A DNA stretch of 64,000 nt from Durusdinium trenchii (Eukaryota > Sar > Dinophyceae > Suessiales > Symbiodiniaceae), in the NCBI GenBank assembly GCA_963970005.1, contig CAXAMN010000003.1, positions 1,478,433 through 1,542,432 on the forward strand, read 5' to 3'. This document shows, piece by piece, positions 1 to 12,400 of the stretch. The notes beneath the pieces were generated by a model. That model was given only the letters and a program-made list of their open reading frames with translations, was not told the DNA's origin and did not search any database. Position 1 is the stretch's first letter. Each line of letters opens with the position of its first letter. Made by a program: the position numbers and the translations under genes.

Positions 1-33
1 GTTAAAAGCCAAAACGATGCCCAAAGGACATGC

Positions 34-1985
34 ATGGATCCTCTAAGTGAAGGACTTCGTGGAGGTGAAGATGAGAGAAGAACCAGCCGACCTCTTGGAC
101 AAGACTTCGCTCAGGTAGGAGTGATAGAGGCCCAACGTCGACTGGAAGGTCGTCAAGCATGGGCCAATGAAGAGTTCAAAAGGTTGGAACTCAACCTTCA
201 GGAGGAGGGTGACATTCCGTTGATCGATGAGATGGACACGGTGAATTCCAACCTGGAGTTCTTTCTTCAAGAGGCACAGGGCGTGATGAAGAAGTCGGAG
301 ATGGAAGCCATTCAGTCGGAGGTGGAAGCCGAGGTGTTCTTGCAGACAAGAACTATCAGTCTTGGAGACCTTGCCTTTGTGGGTTCCGCCGCTGAAGGAG
401 GAGATCAACAACTTTGAGAAGAACCAGGCGATTCAGCGGGTGTCGGAAGCCGAGGCGAACCTGTTGGTTCAGGAGGCAGAAGCCAAGGGTGAGCGCGCTG
501 AAATCATCCCCAGGATGGGCGTCTCCACACGCAAGGCCGGTGACGGCAGGCGACGGGCTCGGATCGTGTGCTGCGGGAATTACATGGAGTCCAGATCCGG
601 TGAGGAGGTCTATGCGACCGGAGCAGATTCGACCCAACTGAGAACTACCTTGAGGGTGGCATTTTTACGGAAGTGGCACTGCTTGTCGCTGGATGTGAAG
701 TCTGCCTTTCTTTTGGCACCTAAGGCTCACGGTGAGCTGATCATTGCGCCGAATTTTGGTAGATGCTGGCTTAGCTGCACAGGATGAGCATTGGGTGGTC
801 ACTTCGGCCATGTACGGCCTTGTCACATCGCCAAAAGATTGGAGTGTGTACCGGGACACGGAGCTTCAGAAGATGATTGATGGGGAGGTCCACATGGAAG
901 AGGAGGATGGCAGGTCCGTGCACATGACTTATGGGTTTCGGGTTGTGGAGGATGGTAATGTGCGGGCGATTCAAGAGGTGATTGGGTTAGCTGGCTCCGC
1001 TACCAGAGAGTGGGGGAAAGTGCTGGGCTACATGATTGTGTATGTGGACGATGTCTTGATGGTGGGGGAAGGGAGGTGACTCAAGCACTGTCAAGCAGGT
1101 GTGGTCTACATCCAATCCAGAGTATGCTGAACTGGGAGGCGCTCCTATGCGGTTTTTGGGCATTGAGATTCAGAGGTGGGAGGATGGCACGTATTACCTT
1201 CACCAGGGAAGTTTCGTTCGGGAAGTGCTAGAACGTCATGGTGGGGGAAGCACTGCAACCTTCATCAAAGTGCCAGATAAGAAGGAAGAAGAAGCTCCAT
1301 CACTATCCACCGTGAAGAAGGCCCAGAAGATCACTGGAGAGTTGTTGTGGCTGGCAGGAAAGACACGCCCCGACATATCGTGGGCAGTGATGAAGATGTC
1401 ACAGTGGGCGGTCAAGAGGCCAGGTTGGACTTTGGAGCTTGGGACGGCGGTTCTGGCCTATGTTCGATCTTCAGTGGATCATGGTTTGGTTCTCTCGGAT
1501 TGTGACCCAGACTTGGCCCGAAGAAGACCTAGAAGAGAAGGAACCATTGAGGTCTTAGTGGATGCCTCTTTCAGCCCAGGTGATAGCCACAGCGTGTTTG
1601 GGACGATGATCTTATTGGCCGGCTGCCCTGTTCAGTGGGAAAGCAGAAAGCAGGGTCTGATGGCCTTGTCCACAGCAGAGGCAGAACTCACGGCCCTTCT
1701 TGAAGGTCTGCAGACAGGTCGATCGGTGCGTGCCCTCATTGAGCTTCTATTGCCAGAGGTGAACTTGGAGCTCTATAACGACAACCGGGCGGCAGTGGTC
1801 TTGACTTCTGGGTCTGGAGGTGGTTGGAGGACACGGCACTTGCGCATTAAATTAGAGCTTCATGCTTGGCGGAGGCGTTGAAGGTGGGCGAGATCACTCT
1901 GGACCACCGAGTTGGGACAGCTTTGTGGGCAGATGCTTTGACCAAATCATTACCGTCACAGGCATTGGAGAGGTTCTGTGTGGGG
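34..1985 (+). pseudogene. Copia-type reverse transcriptase and RNase H, frameshifted
   Basis: Would copy element RNA into DNA. Pieces read in successive frames: 34-417, 362-787, 744-1079, about 1069-1850, then 1854-1985. Recognisable motifs are ARIVCCGNY and SLDVKSAFLL (RT fingers/palm), YGLVTSPKDW, the catalytic YVDD at 1041-1052, FLGIEIQRW, the RNase H segments LVDASFSPG, ALSTAEAEL and YNDNRAAVV, and the C-terminal HRVGTALWADALTKSL. The shift after YVDD lies in a G-rich run near 1064-1073. The shift near 1850 goes the opposite way (TRHLRIK in one frame, RASCLAEALKVGEI in another). Copia assignment rests on the AR.V.KG-like start, DVK.AF and the RNase H order, and is firm. Not functional as read. 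Confidence 0.8.
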
Positions 1986-1986
1986 G

Positions 1987-2668
1987 TCTGTTGAGGCCGA
2001 GGGGAGAGGATGCCATGAAGAAGGTGACGCACACTATACCACCGGAGAATAGTTTCAGGCTTTCGAGATGTATGATGATGATGCTGGCGGGGGCTTCGAT
2101 TGTGCCAAGTTCTTTGGCCAATGAGGTGTGTGAGAAGGGGGGCCCGGATGGACAGCCGGACTCTTCTATGGTTGGGGACCTTGGCTGGTTGCTGGTGTTG
2201 GCTGGTTTGGTCTGCTTCCTACACCTGCTCAAGGAGATTGGGATGGAGGCGGTAAGAAGGCTGTTTTCGGGTCAAGAAAACCTTGAGGTCAAGCTTCTGA
2301 GCCCGGAGGCAATATGTCCACAGAAGGGATCGAGTGAATCGGCTGGTTGGGACTTGTCCACGACTATGGCCGTGATTTCCACAGGTTTGGCGCTGGAGAT
2401 TCCGAAGGGGTGCTATGGCAGGATCTCTTCGAGGAGTTCTTTGGCTTCCCAGGGCTTGGATGTAGCGGGAGGTGTGATCGATGCCGATTATCGGGGCGAG
2501 GTCAAGGTGATCCTAGTCAACCGCAGTTCATCTCCCAAACAGTTTGACGTGGGTGACGGGATTGCTCAAGTCATCATCGAAAGAATTGCCTGCCAATGTT
2601 CCAGTGGTGGTGTCCTCAAGTTTGTCAAGCACTTCCCGTGGTGGTGAGGGGTTTGGCAGCTCAGGGGT
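1987..2668 (+). pseudogene. Membrane segment plus dUTPase domain in the copia tail
   Basis: dUTPase hydrolyses dUTP to dUMP and keeps uracil out of newly made DNA. All five trimeric-dUTPase motifs are visible in order: SAGWDL (2339-2356), GRISSRSSLA (about 2417), GGVIDADYRGEVKV (about 2470), GDGIAQVIIERI (about 2555) and the glycine-rich RGGEGFGSSG (2637-2666). The fifth motif is one frame away from the first four, so a frameshift falls between about 2590 and 2630; it could be a mutation or a recoding site. Upstream, residues encoded at about 2165-2230 form a hydrophobic stretch (LGWLLVLAGLVCFLHLL) suggesting a membrane anchor. It directly follows the RNase H end, so it was probably the C-terminal part of the pol polyprotein. 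Domain identity is firm; the link to copia is by position. Confidence 0.75.
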
Positions 2669-3369
2669 CGCCGCTAGAAATTTAAGAGGGTTGTCAGAGA
2701 CACTACAAGGTCGGGGTGTTCCTGTACCAGAGGGTGGCGGTCAAGGTCGAGGTTTGCGTGTACCAGAGCAGGATCAAGAGATTTTTGATGAAGTGGTTCA
2801 TGAGGAGACACTACATGCACGAGGTCAGTTTGGACATGAAGGAGGTCTACAACCGGGAGAAGGTCACGTAGATCAAGGTGGGGCTGGTGGTCTTGCTATG
2901 TCCGGGGAGTTGCCCCGGAGCTTGTTCTTTGAATCGGTCTACACATCCCGTGGTGGTGAAACGATGCAGAGGTTCCTAGAGAGACTGCGGGAGAATGAGC
3001 TCCAAGGATTCAAGTGGCTCTTTTCCAGGGAGGTGGTGAACATCCTGCAGATCAAGCCATCCAATGGTACTACTCATGAAGTGGTGCTCCGCTAGCAAAC
3101 GGGGGGTCCTGTTGTTCAAACTACATCGTTATGGGGGCTGGAGGAAAAAGTTGTTTGACAGCGATCTTTCGGTTCCTATGGCTTCGAGCGGGGTGTCTTC
3201 GGCGGTGGTGACGATTGGCTGGCTGGATGATGGAAGGATGATGGTGAGATCCGACCTGAGAAAGGGCAGCCATGGTATGCACTACATGAAACAAAGGTGG
3301 TTCGGCTATAGCATCTTGGTGAGAGCCTCTGAGTGTCCTATGGGAGATGTTGGGGTCGGTTCTTGCTAG
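2669..3369 (+). other. Unrecognised coding-like tail of element 1
   Basis: Follows dUTPase motif 5 in the same frame to 3095, with a further overlapping frame to 3369. The protein-like text is Gly, Gln and Glu rich (many VPE, GGQG and HVDQG patches), then turns more ordinary (MQRFLERLRENELQGFKWLF). I do not recognise a domain. It may be the end of the polyprotein or untranslated sequence. Confidence 0.35.
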
Positions 3370-4479
3370 AAGATGGTGACGACCCACTTTTTTCAAGCAG
3401 GCCAGTGCTCTTTGGCTTTCTTTGGAGGCGGCTGTCGGTGTGAGTGCTCTGTTCGACTTTTGAGTGGCGCTCGATTCGGGTGGTGGAATATAGTTGCCGC
3501 ACCTCTCTGCATTAGCACTTTAGCATGCTAGCAGCTTAGGCCTCTGAAGGGGGTGTGATGTGGAGAGGGCTTGGGCTGAAGAGCTCGTATTTTTGTGTGA
3601 TGTGAAGATTTTTTCGTTTGTGGTTGCGAAGAGTGCGCCAAGGATGAAAGGAAGCGATTCCCAGGATCCCAAAAGATTTGGGAGGGGAAAGCGGAATCCC
3701 TGATTCATGAGATATATATGAGATTATGGTTCATGAACGACCATCGTGAGCCCTTTCTTGTTCGAAGAAAAAGAGCGAGGGATTTTTTCGCCAATTTGTT
3801 AATAATAATATCGTTATTATTTGGCGCAAAATTTTTCGATTTATATAAAATACTAATTGATTTAATTTATTGGTATTATTAATTATAATATTATCGTAAT
3901 TGATTTTGATTTGGTTAAGATAAATATAATGTATTATGTAATTTTTAATGTATAGGATCGGTTATATTAATAAAAGGGCGGGTTATGGGGGGTGGGTTTT
4001 TGCTTTTAGGAATTTTTAGAAGTTTGAAGGAATTTTCTGCTCTGTGGAAAAAACGTCTGTTTTCTACTTACTCTGGCTGCGTTAAGACTCTGTTTTAAGA
4101 TTGTTTGGTTTGTTGTTTTTCGGTTATTCTTTTGTTTTTTTTTTTTTTTTGCTTTTTTGTCTTACACTCTTTTTATTTATATGTATTTGCAAACGTATGG
4201 ATATGCATTGTTAGCATTATGTTTGTTTTACCTCTTACGTCTTCCGGGGTTATAGTAGTATGCCGACAAGTTGTAGCTAGTTGTAATATATTTCGCTTTG
4301 TCCCACTTGCATATGCCTTTGTCTTTTTTTGATATTTGTAGCTTTTGTCGTCTAAGTGTCTTATTTACCCATCCTTTTTGGTTTTGCCATGGCCGTGCAT
4401 TTAGATGATATGGATTATGATGCCTTCAAGCCTTTGTGCGATGGCCTGGTTTGCCGCCCCTTGTCCTTTCTCGTGGTGA
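3370..4479. other. Non-coding, strongly AT-rich from about 3790
   Basis: No gene seen. From about 3790 to 4000 the sequence is mostly A and T with TAATAAT-like tracts, and a T-run interrupted by few bases lies at about 4129-4150. This is very unlike the roughly balanced composition of the flanking elements. Confidence 0.6.
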
Positions 4480-5057
4480 TTGTCAAATAGTATCCGGGCG
4501 GGTTTACTCCGGCCAAATTCCCGGCCTGCGCGTGTAGTGCTAATGACAATGCAGGAATATAACGAGTATCTCTACAAGCATATCTTTCCACCTCGTAAAA
4601 AGTCGTCCATTACAGAGTTGGTGGGTAACGGTCATACAAAGGTACACTTGAAATGTAGGCAGGGATATACGTACCAAGGTCGGCCTAGAAAAGATGGCAA
4701 GGAGAAGCCGTACGGTCACGGATGGTTCATGCTTGTGAACCCCAAGAACCTATGCATTGTTAGCGTGGCTCCCATGCACAAGCCAGAAAACACCGCCACT
4801 GTGGAAATATCCTTATTGAAGGTACTTCCTACCTACCTTCCGCCTGTAAATAGGTCTTTTCGTGGCTCAGAAATTATGCACGAGTACTCAATGAGAGTCG
4901 CTTATGTCGGCATTAGTTTAAGGTTTTGCTGTATGCTAAGATGCATAATGAGGCGATCAGACGTAAGAAGGCATCCTACCTAAACAAGTTCATCGTCCAA
5001 ACGAAAGTGAAGGGCAAATCCTATGCGTGTACCACCAAGCCGGCTGCCAGGAAGTGA
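4480..5057 (+). pseudogene. Broken DDE-type transposase fragment (possibly KDZ-like)
   Basis: Partial protein with a conserved-looking core GHGWFMLVNPKNLCIVSV, MHKPENTATVEISLLKVLP and a C-terminal piece in another frame reading WLRNYARVLNESRLCRH then, after an in-frame TAG, LLYAKMHNEAIRRKKASYLN. These blocks resemble, from memory, the central and terminal blocks of dinoflagellate transposases of the Kyakuja/Dileera/Zisupton type (a xxWFxxVxPKxG block, then a WFRxYAR block with YARxHN near the end). The middle section with the catalytic acids is not intact. The start is unknown, and a frameshift near 4860 plus the stop show it is dead. The family assignment is tentative. Confidence 0.45.
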
Positions 5058-6552
5058 TCTGCGCTACTTCATGCTTCGGTAAGCAATGGGAGGTCCAGTC
5101 TAAAAGAGCTCCGGTATAGTATAACCTGGCTATCCTTTGGGTAGAAACTATGTGTAATTCTGGTCTGGATAGACTGTGCGCTGTATAGCAGAAGATTGAC
5201 TGAAAAGATTGCTGTTTTGTTGGCTCTCTGTATTTCCTGCAACTTCAACATCCACATACACACACATAGGCCCATCTGCTTTAATACTTCTGCAACTTCT
5301 TCCTGAACCTCTAGTGCTGCAAGTACTGTCTACTCATTATTTAGCCTCTGAGTCCTACCGCACAACTTCATGGGAATGCTATCTAGAGAGTCTTTCTGCA
5401 ATGCCATATTTCACATCATCAAATACCCTTTCATCACAATCCTCAAAAACCCACCCCCCCTCACCCGCCGTTCTCTATATTAAAATAACGTAATTTTAAT
5501 AGGTTATATTTATTTTATATTTAAGTAATATTCGTATTATATATATATAATTAATTTAAATTTAGTTATGATTTTAAAAATAATTGTTTTAAATATATTT
5601 AAGAGTTATCGCTTTTATCGCCGATTTCGTTCGTGTATTGCATTTTATAATAAGTAGCTTTTCGGGGTGTAGGGTTTGCCGATTTTATAGTTTATATATG
5701 TGGATGTGTGTTAACGTCCGTTTAATAGTTATTTTTATTTATTATTAGCGTGATATTTTAAATATCCGATATTTCGTTATTTAAGTGTAAAAAAGCTAAA
5801 ATAACATTTTTAGAACGATCGTTTCTTTCTTATTATATTAGTTTATATTGTAAATTTAGTAAAAACAATTCTATGTTTTGTTTTTGAAGCCTAAGATTAA
5901 TTATGATTCTTTGATGTTTCCGAGTGGGGGAGCGATTTACGGGGCTTTTTTAAGCCCGGAGCTATTAGTAACAGCTAGACCTTCATAAAGTATTTTCTAA
6001 ATTTTTTTTTTGGAGGCGGATATTATATACCCTTAATATTATATTATATGTCTTGTTAACATATAGAAATTATAGGGTTTAAAATCCACTTTTGATTCTC
6101 AGAGTTTTGCTCCAAAATCCTGATAATATGGCATGCTTTAGTATGAGCTTAAACCTCGTGAATTTTAGCCGCAGAGCATGCGACGCAGCGCGCAAATAAT
6201 TTTCTAGCACTGCGTACCCATATTAAGCTGTGTGTTTGGCCTCCGGCCTTCTCATCCACAGATGTGCGTTGTAAAGGTTGTAAAAGAAGTTGTTTAAGGC
6301 AGAAAGAGTATTGTGGATGGGTTTGAAGTTGTGTATGTGTTCATAATTCGGGTGATCCTCAATCATTCCATTGTGTTCTAGGTAACGCGTGGTTGCTGCA
6401 ATATTTGCATCCTTAAATTATGACCTTGATTATAGTATGTTCCAGGAAAATGTGGAAATATTTTTTAAACACCAATTATTTTTACATCCACGTAGACAAT
6501 AGACAGATATATATATATATATCTCTCTCTCTCCCAAAGTCTATATTTACGG
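5058..6552. other. AT-rich intergenic DNA without genes
   Basis: From about 5480 to 6100 the sequence is again mostly A and T, with long stretches such as TATTTTATATTTAAG. Nothing coding is visible on either strand. Around 6120-6280 the composition returns to normal without a recognisable feature. Confidence 0.6.
6507..6533. repeat. (AT)n(CT)n microsatellite
   Basis: Uninterrupted AT dinucleotides followed by CT dinucleotides, just before the helicase pseudogene. Confidence 0.9.
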
Positions 6553-8855
6553 CAAGGGGCCGGTGGCATCCAAGGTGTAACAGAACTACGACAATGTGAA
6601 CGCATACAAGATCAATGGTTACAAGAACTTCAAGCAGAGCTGCGTATCGGTAATCTATCCAAAAACAACCACGATTTTCTCCATGGCCGACCCATAATAG
6701 TTCCAGGGAGTTGGTTAGAAGCCCACGGCCGCCCGACCTGTGGTACCATGTCGTGTCAACAATTGCAGTTGCAAAATATCTCATCTACAACAATCATGCA
6801 CAAGGAATGCCCGACGTGCTAGAAAGAACGTGTGAGTAAGCAATTCGTTGCCAAGGGTCCACAGGATTCACGCTTCACAAAGGACCTCATCCGCGCGCAT
6901 GCAATCTTCAACACCAATGTCGTGAAATGCCATGTTAATCGTGTCCGCGCAGAACAATGGACTCGTCTCCAGGGGCAGCGATTGCGCAGGATGTGGCTTC
7001 CTCGCAAACCTTGCACGCAAAATCAGACCTGGCTCAAGAGAAATTAACTTGGCTATAACGTAGTGATGCCGATTGCGGCGATCGGTGCGGCGTGTTGCCC
7101 TTATGCATAGGCATGCCTGTGCAGGCGCGAGAGCATCTATGCCGAGGTGATTTTAAAATCTTACGCGGGTGCCATGGAGTTGTTTGCGGTTGGTCCGTAA
7201 CAGCGAACGAACAAGAAATCCCTGAGAAAGACGTCATCTAGAATAACCTACCGGAATATATTTTTGTGCGCTTTCACACGCGCACCGAGTGGCAGCTCCC
7301 GGGACGGGCAGAGAAAAGTGTTTTCCCCGTCGGCGTGACGCGCAAGCCTTGGTATTTGGACGCAGGCCGCGCCAACCCACAATTGAAAGTAACGCGCGGT
7401 CAATTCCCATTGGCGTCCGATTTCGCCGGGACAACGCACGCCTTACAAGGATACACTGCCGGGCACGGTGCTATCGTTGACGTGCAAGGCAACGCCGATC
7501 CCATTGCCGTGTACGTCGGAATGACGCGTTGCCGCTCTCGCAAAAAACTACTTATCTACCGCCCCTTTCCTTTGGCGCCTTTGCAGGCAGGTCTGCCGTT
7601 GGGACGCCAGCTGTTGTTGGACGTCTGGAAACAAGACCGCATAGACTGGGATGCCCTGCGAAACAAATACCTCGATGAAAAGCCATATATGGAATGTAAG
7701 GAAAACAAATGCAAAGACGGTTTCACAAAAGGACGGTGGCGCCAAGATAGTTACCGCGTCTGTAAAGAGTGCACACACAGCACATAAACGTGATGGAGGT
7801 ACACCGTACCGTTGCAGCCAATGTGGCGTCTGGCATGCCGCTCCCCACTTTCTTTCAAAGCATCTGAATCCACGCTGGGGGTCGTACCGCGTCTATCTCT
7901 CATGTGAAGCCAAAAAGCAATGCTTCGCGTGCCAGCAAACTCTCTAACCGTAGAGTTTTTCAGCTCTGCCGCCTGGCAACTAAGACAGGGGAACCGGCGA
8001 AAGTGCCTCACTTGCCAACGGAAAACCCGCGGCGTTTGGACTTGCGCACGCTGTCAACAACGAAAACAACGAGACCAGTACACCATCTTTCTCCGCCGAC
8101 GCTCTTCAGGAGAAGACGGGCGAGAAGTGTGCGACGCGTGTCACACTGCACGCATCCAGACCCTCCAACGCAAACGCGCCGCCGCCAAGAGCAACGCGCG
8201 TGCAGCGTCGCTGCGGCAACGAATCCACCGAGAACACATCCTGCAAGAAATCAAAGACCTCATTGCCAGTGAAGTCCACGCACACAAACGTCTGGCTCAG
8301 ACGGACTCCGGCACACAGGAAGCCACCGCCGCAAAGCGCCCCAAACAAAGCGCAAGTGTCGTGGCACCGCACGCGAAACCACATTCGTCCATCGAGCCAC
8401 TGCCGAGCACAATCCCGCAGAGTAGTCGTCAAACAAAACGCCAAGCCACGACAGAGAATCTCCCCAAACCACAATCCAAACAAGGAAAGCAAACCACAAC
8501 AAGCGCGCAGCCACACGCGCCAAGACATGGCCGCGCATTCGATCCGGAGGTGCCCGGGGCGAATCGTGGAAGTCAGGTCAAAGTGGAGCCGACAAGGCTG
8601 TATGAATATATCTGCCCACGCTGCAAATGTCCATGCCGCAGTGGGGTACAAACTGGCCAAGTCCACCATCGAGGAAAGTACAGCCACACATTTCGTGTCT
8701 TGGACGGTGTAGTTGCTGGTCGCCGACACGAGCACAATTGTCCTCGATGTGGTGTGCGCGTGTTGTCAGCCAAACCCAATGGACGAATTCGAGTCAAACA
8801 CCGCACACCCAACCGCAAGGCTTGTTCTTGTGAGGCATGGAATGTTGCAGCATAA
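6553..8855 (+). pseudogene. SF1 (Pif1-like) helicase C-half with zinc-ribbon tail, broken
   Basis: Remnant of a DNA helicase with a cysteine-rich C-terminus. The helicase part includes GVTELRQCERIQDQWLQELQ and HGRPIIVPGSWLE (about 6556-6730), FTKDLIRAHAIFNTNVVKCHVN (6870-6945), CGVLPLCIGMPV (about 7088), and the late motifs FPLASDFAGTTHALQGYT (motif V-like) and AVYVGMTRCRSRKKLLIYRPF (motif VI-like) at 7400-7560. The tail has several CxxC pairs: CSQCGVWHAAPHFL, CLTCQRKTRGVWTCARC and, at 8610-8850, YICPRCKCPC and HNCPRCGVRV, probably zinc ribbons. Breaks: a TAG at 7239-7241 where a Trp would fit (reading VI-stop-NNLPEYIFVRF), and frame changes near 6830, 7050, 7780 and 7920. The N-terminal ATPase half is absent. 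Whether it belonged to a host gene or a mobile element is not decided by the sequence. Confidence 0.7.
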
Positions 8856-9485
8856 AAACATGGCGCATTCTGTGCCGGAACATAAGAAAAAATCGTCATC
8901 CCCAAGCGAGCCTTGCTTTGTACTCCTGGCATTTATACTTCTCAACGCGCTCGTAGCCGCACTGCTGCAGAAGTACACAACCAGGGGAGGGCCAAACCCC
9001 AGAAGCCCCATCGTTGTCGTGGAGGTCGTGGGAAGGGCCCCCGCCTGGGTTAACAAAAACCCCACGACCGAGGAAGCGACAACGATGCCCAGGCGGAGGG
9101 GGAAACCCCCCCGACAAAGGGCCAACAATTGCCGCAATACTGATTCTCGAAAATCTTGACAAGGTTAACCCAGAGAGTCCTCGACTATATAAAGAATAGT
9201 CTTTCCAAAGGACTAAACTTTGATAGAGTCCGTCACTCAAACCACTGCTTTCAGGTTGGATCGAGGCAGACGCACTGACACTTGCAGAACATGACGACAT
9301 GATCTGGTGGTAGGAAGGATTGATTCAGCCACACTGCATTATCAATGGCTTCGATGTATTTTTAAGAGTTTACAACATTCGCCCACTATCTGCATATTTT
9401 GGGGCGCAACTTTCGAGTGAGCCATGGATGATGAATGAAGCGGGCATTACTTCTACGTTGGCTACTCAGTCATGCACAAAAAATC
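8856..9485. other. No recognisable gene
   Basis: A C- and G-run-rich stretch (8980-9120) with short open frames on both strands; no domain, splice-like structure or repeat that I can defend. Confidence 0.5.
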
Positions 9486-12400
9486 ACAAAAAGGATCAAA
9501 AAGGTTCATGTCGGCCTGCGCTCAATGGCACCAGGTCATGAGTGGGGTGAATATCAAGATGAACTATCACCACTGAGTTCATCTTCATCGAGCGACGACC
9601 CAGGTGTGGCCTGAAATATATTCGTTGTAAATTTACAACACTTTATTTACAACTCTTCACCTGGCAAGCAATCGAAAGAACGCATTTGCCTGCCCCTGTC
9701 CCACTTGCAGCTCTTTTTTAGCGCGCCGCCGCGCTTTGTTGGGACCATCATGGCCTCAGATCGCACGAAGCTTCTGAAGGCTGGATCATCAATCCAGTGC
9801 CTGTTTGTGGCAATGCAGCCAATGCGTGCAATTCAACCAAAAATTAGTCTCGACATGTCTGGACCTATGTTTGTAGATTTTGACCGATCAGGCCTTTTAC
9901 ACCGACTATGTCTCTGATGCTTTCGTGAAGAAACGCAAGCAAGAGATCAGAAGCAGGAGAATGACCAACAGGAATCCAGCCCTCCTGACATGTTGTTTCA
10001 GCCAAAGTGCAAAGCAGTCGTCGTTGCACCTCCGTTGCAACAGCAGCCCTGGTCATGCATATAGATCCTGTGCACAGCAGGTTTTCAGCATCGTTGAGGT
10101 GGAAGCCAAACATATCTCTGAAGTGGAGGCCAGTGCAGGTTGGTTGCGATGCAGTCTGCAGTGGTGCTGGTAATTTGCCCTGTTAAGTTTGTTGTTTTTT
10201 AAGACACGCATAACTATCATAAACTTGATAACATGTTGTGTGTTACGTGTGCGAGGCGGAACGCAAAGTCAACTTCAATTTCACATCGGCGTATTTGGCT
10301 CACTTCGTTGGAGACCTCCCAACGCAAAAAGAAGTAGAGGCAGGCCTCAAGATCACTGTTGAATAGTTAGTATAATTCTTTAATCTTGGCAGTCATCCGA
10401 CCGACTAGTACATGAACTCAGTTTGATCTGTGCATGCATGCATTTCTCAAATTCTTTAACGACCTATTCGACCCTGGCTAGGATGTTCTCTATGAGCTGT
10501 CCATCGAGAAGAAGTGGAACAGGTTTGAAACCAATGGCGCCCATCAGACAAGCATGGTACTCAAAAACCTGTCAGCAATGCAAACAACACGGATTCTCTG
10601 TTTGGTTGTTGTTCATGACTGACCCTGCTTCCTCTGATCCGATTCCAGGCCTGGGCAAAAATCGAAGCTGGAATGCACCGTGCCTTGGCCAGCTACGTGA
10701 CCAATCGATTCAATCGAACGCAGAAATCGAGGTGGGAACCTTGCAAGCTTGAGTTTTTAAAAACATTTTCAAGAATGACTGCAATTGAAAGAATTGACAA
10801 CCAACACAGGCCACTAGTAAGCACACAATTCATTGTTTGGAGGAAGTCACACCCTCGCATGGAGACGCTCAAATCCCTGGTTCGGGTAAGGCTGCAGGAC
10901 TGAGTCTAGCTACAATGCGTCATCACCAACTTGCTTGATCGTTCTCTGGAGACACCGTTCTTTTTGCAATTGATTTGTAAAATATAATACTGGCTAGGAG
11001 CTTGGCCTTCTCTCGGAGAAAGGCCGGAAGATTCCGACCAAAGGACGTTCCACTGCCCCCCAGTCGAAGGCCAGACAATTTACACTTGCACATGTGCAGC
11101 ACCACTAGTGCACTGGCAAGTACTTTACTTTTTATAATTAAGCACTTTTTAAGTCTGAGTCACTGCAATGCCATCATGTTTTTCAGGAGAAACCCGTCCC
11201 GGAGATTCCGACTGATTCACAAGTTCCACCTGAGGAGGCCCCTGTTGAAGTGGCAGGCGATCAGGTCGGAACGTCTGCATCGAAAGCAGTGGGGACAGGA
11301 GGAGACTCCTGAGGAGGAGGACATGTCCGATGACGAGTGTATCGAGCCCGTAGAAACCCATTTTGACATTTCCATGGTTTCTCCCTCGGATGGTGTGCCC
11401 GAACAGCTCGGCCCTGCCGCCGCCGGGACACCTGCTGTCGTTATCGAAAGCGATGCAGAGCACGATGCAAAGGGAGAGGTCAGGGGCACCTTCAAGGACC
11501 GCTGCAATCAGCCATGATGCAGTTTCAATTGAGCAGAACTGCACACGCATGCATGCATATATATATATATATATGTCACGATATGCGCACATAGACTACT
11601 TATGCATCAAGTGCTACGTCAGGACACCAAACCCTTGGCTCCAATTCCACCGCCGCTTGACGACTCACTCAGGGGTCAGGCAGAGGAAGCGTGCAGGAGG
11701 CTGGAAAGAGGTATGAGCTCCAACAACCTCGATTTGCTGAAGGCGCATATGCACGCACGCATTATCATGATCATATCATGTGCACACAGGTTCTGATGCA
11801 CACCTCACCCCACAGTCACGAACATGCGTGCGACTTTTGAAATTTTTAAATCTATAAAGCGATCGATCTACCGGCTACGTCCGACTAGGCCCAAAAGGCT
11901 TTGCGAAAGACTTTGAGGGACGCCGAAGCAAAGTCTGATGATGATGAAGAAGAGGACCCTGAGCGTAAATATAAACATGAGCATGAGGATGAAGAGGAGC
12001 CTGCAAAAAAGGGGAAGAGGCAGGGGCAGAGGAAGAGGGCGAGGTCGTAAGAAGGCAAATGAGGAGGGCGCAGGTGAGGTTGGTGGTGAGGCGCTTCCAA
12101 GTGCAGAAGCACCTTCGGCTCCAGCAAAACGGCTTCCGAAAAGAAAAGCAAATTCTAAGACCGAAGAACCCAACCCCAAGGATCCCAAAACCGAAGAACC
12201 CAAGGAGCCCAAGGCACCCAAGCAGCCCGAGGAACCCAAGGAGCCCAAGGCACCCAAGGCACCCAAGCAGCCCGAGGAACCCAAGGAGCCCAAGCAGTCA
12301 GAGAAACCCAAGCACGAGGAACCCAAGGAACCTAAGCGGCGGGAGGAACCTCCCAAAACGCCAAAACAGAGGAGAACCCGCGCTGTGACGTCACCAAAGA

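Larger units (their letters stand above)
1..3400 (+). mobile_element. Decayed copia-type retroelement (element 1)
   Basis: Remnant of a Ty1/copia-type retroelement read on the plus strand. Reverse transcriptase and RNase H motifs occur in copia order, followed by a membrane segment and a dUTPase domain. Neither a protease nor an integrase is visible, because the window begins inside the polyprotein. The reading frame changes at least six times, often at G runs, so no single protein can be made. No LTR could be recognised at the right end; coding-like sequence fades by about 3.4 kb. Compared with the intact element at 17-24.6 kb it shares the plan RNase H then membrane segment, but its tail differs by carrying the dUTPase. 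Confidence 0.75.

Noticed and set aside
34-3369. Apparent ladder of successive +1 frame steps suggesting programmed shifts
   Set aside because: Reading the true protein around 1850 and 1980 shows shifts in the other direction, so the pattern is ordinary indel decay.
7025-7035. TGGCTCAAG resembling the SL end
   Set aside because: It lies inside the helicase pseudogene away from any start and lacks the rest of the SL; a 9-base match is not significant here.
8106-8735. Minus-strand open frame of 209 aa
   Set aside because: Opposite strand of the zinc-ribbon tail of the helicase pseudogene; Cys pairs and family resemblance are on the plus strand.
11868-12356. Minus-strand Gly/Leu/Ser-repeat frame
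   Set aside because: Antisense reading of the Lys/Pro/Glu repeat; low-complexity artefact.
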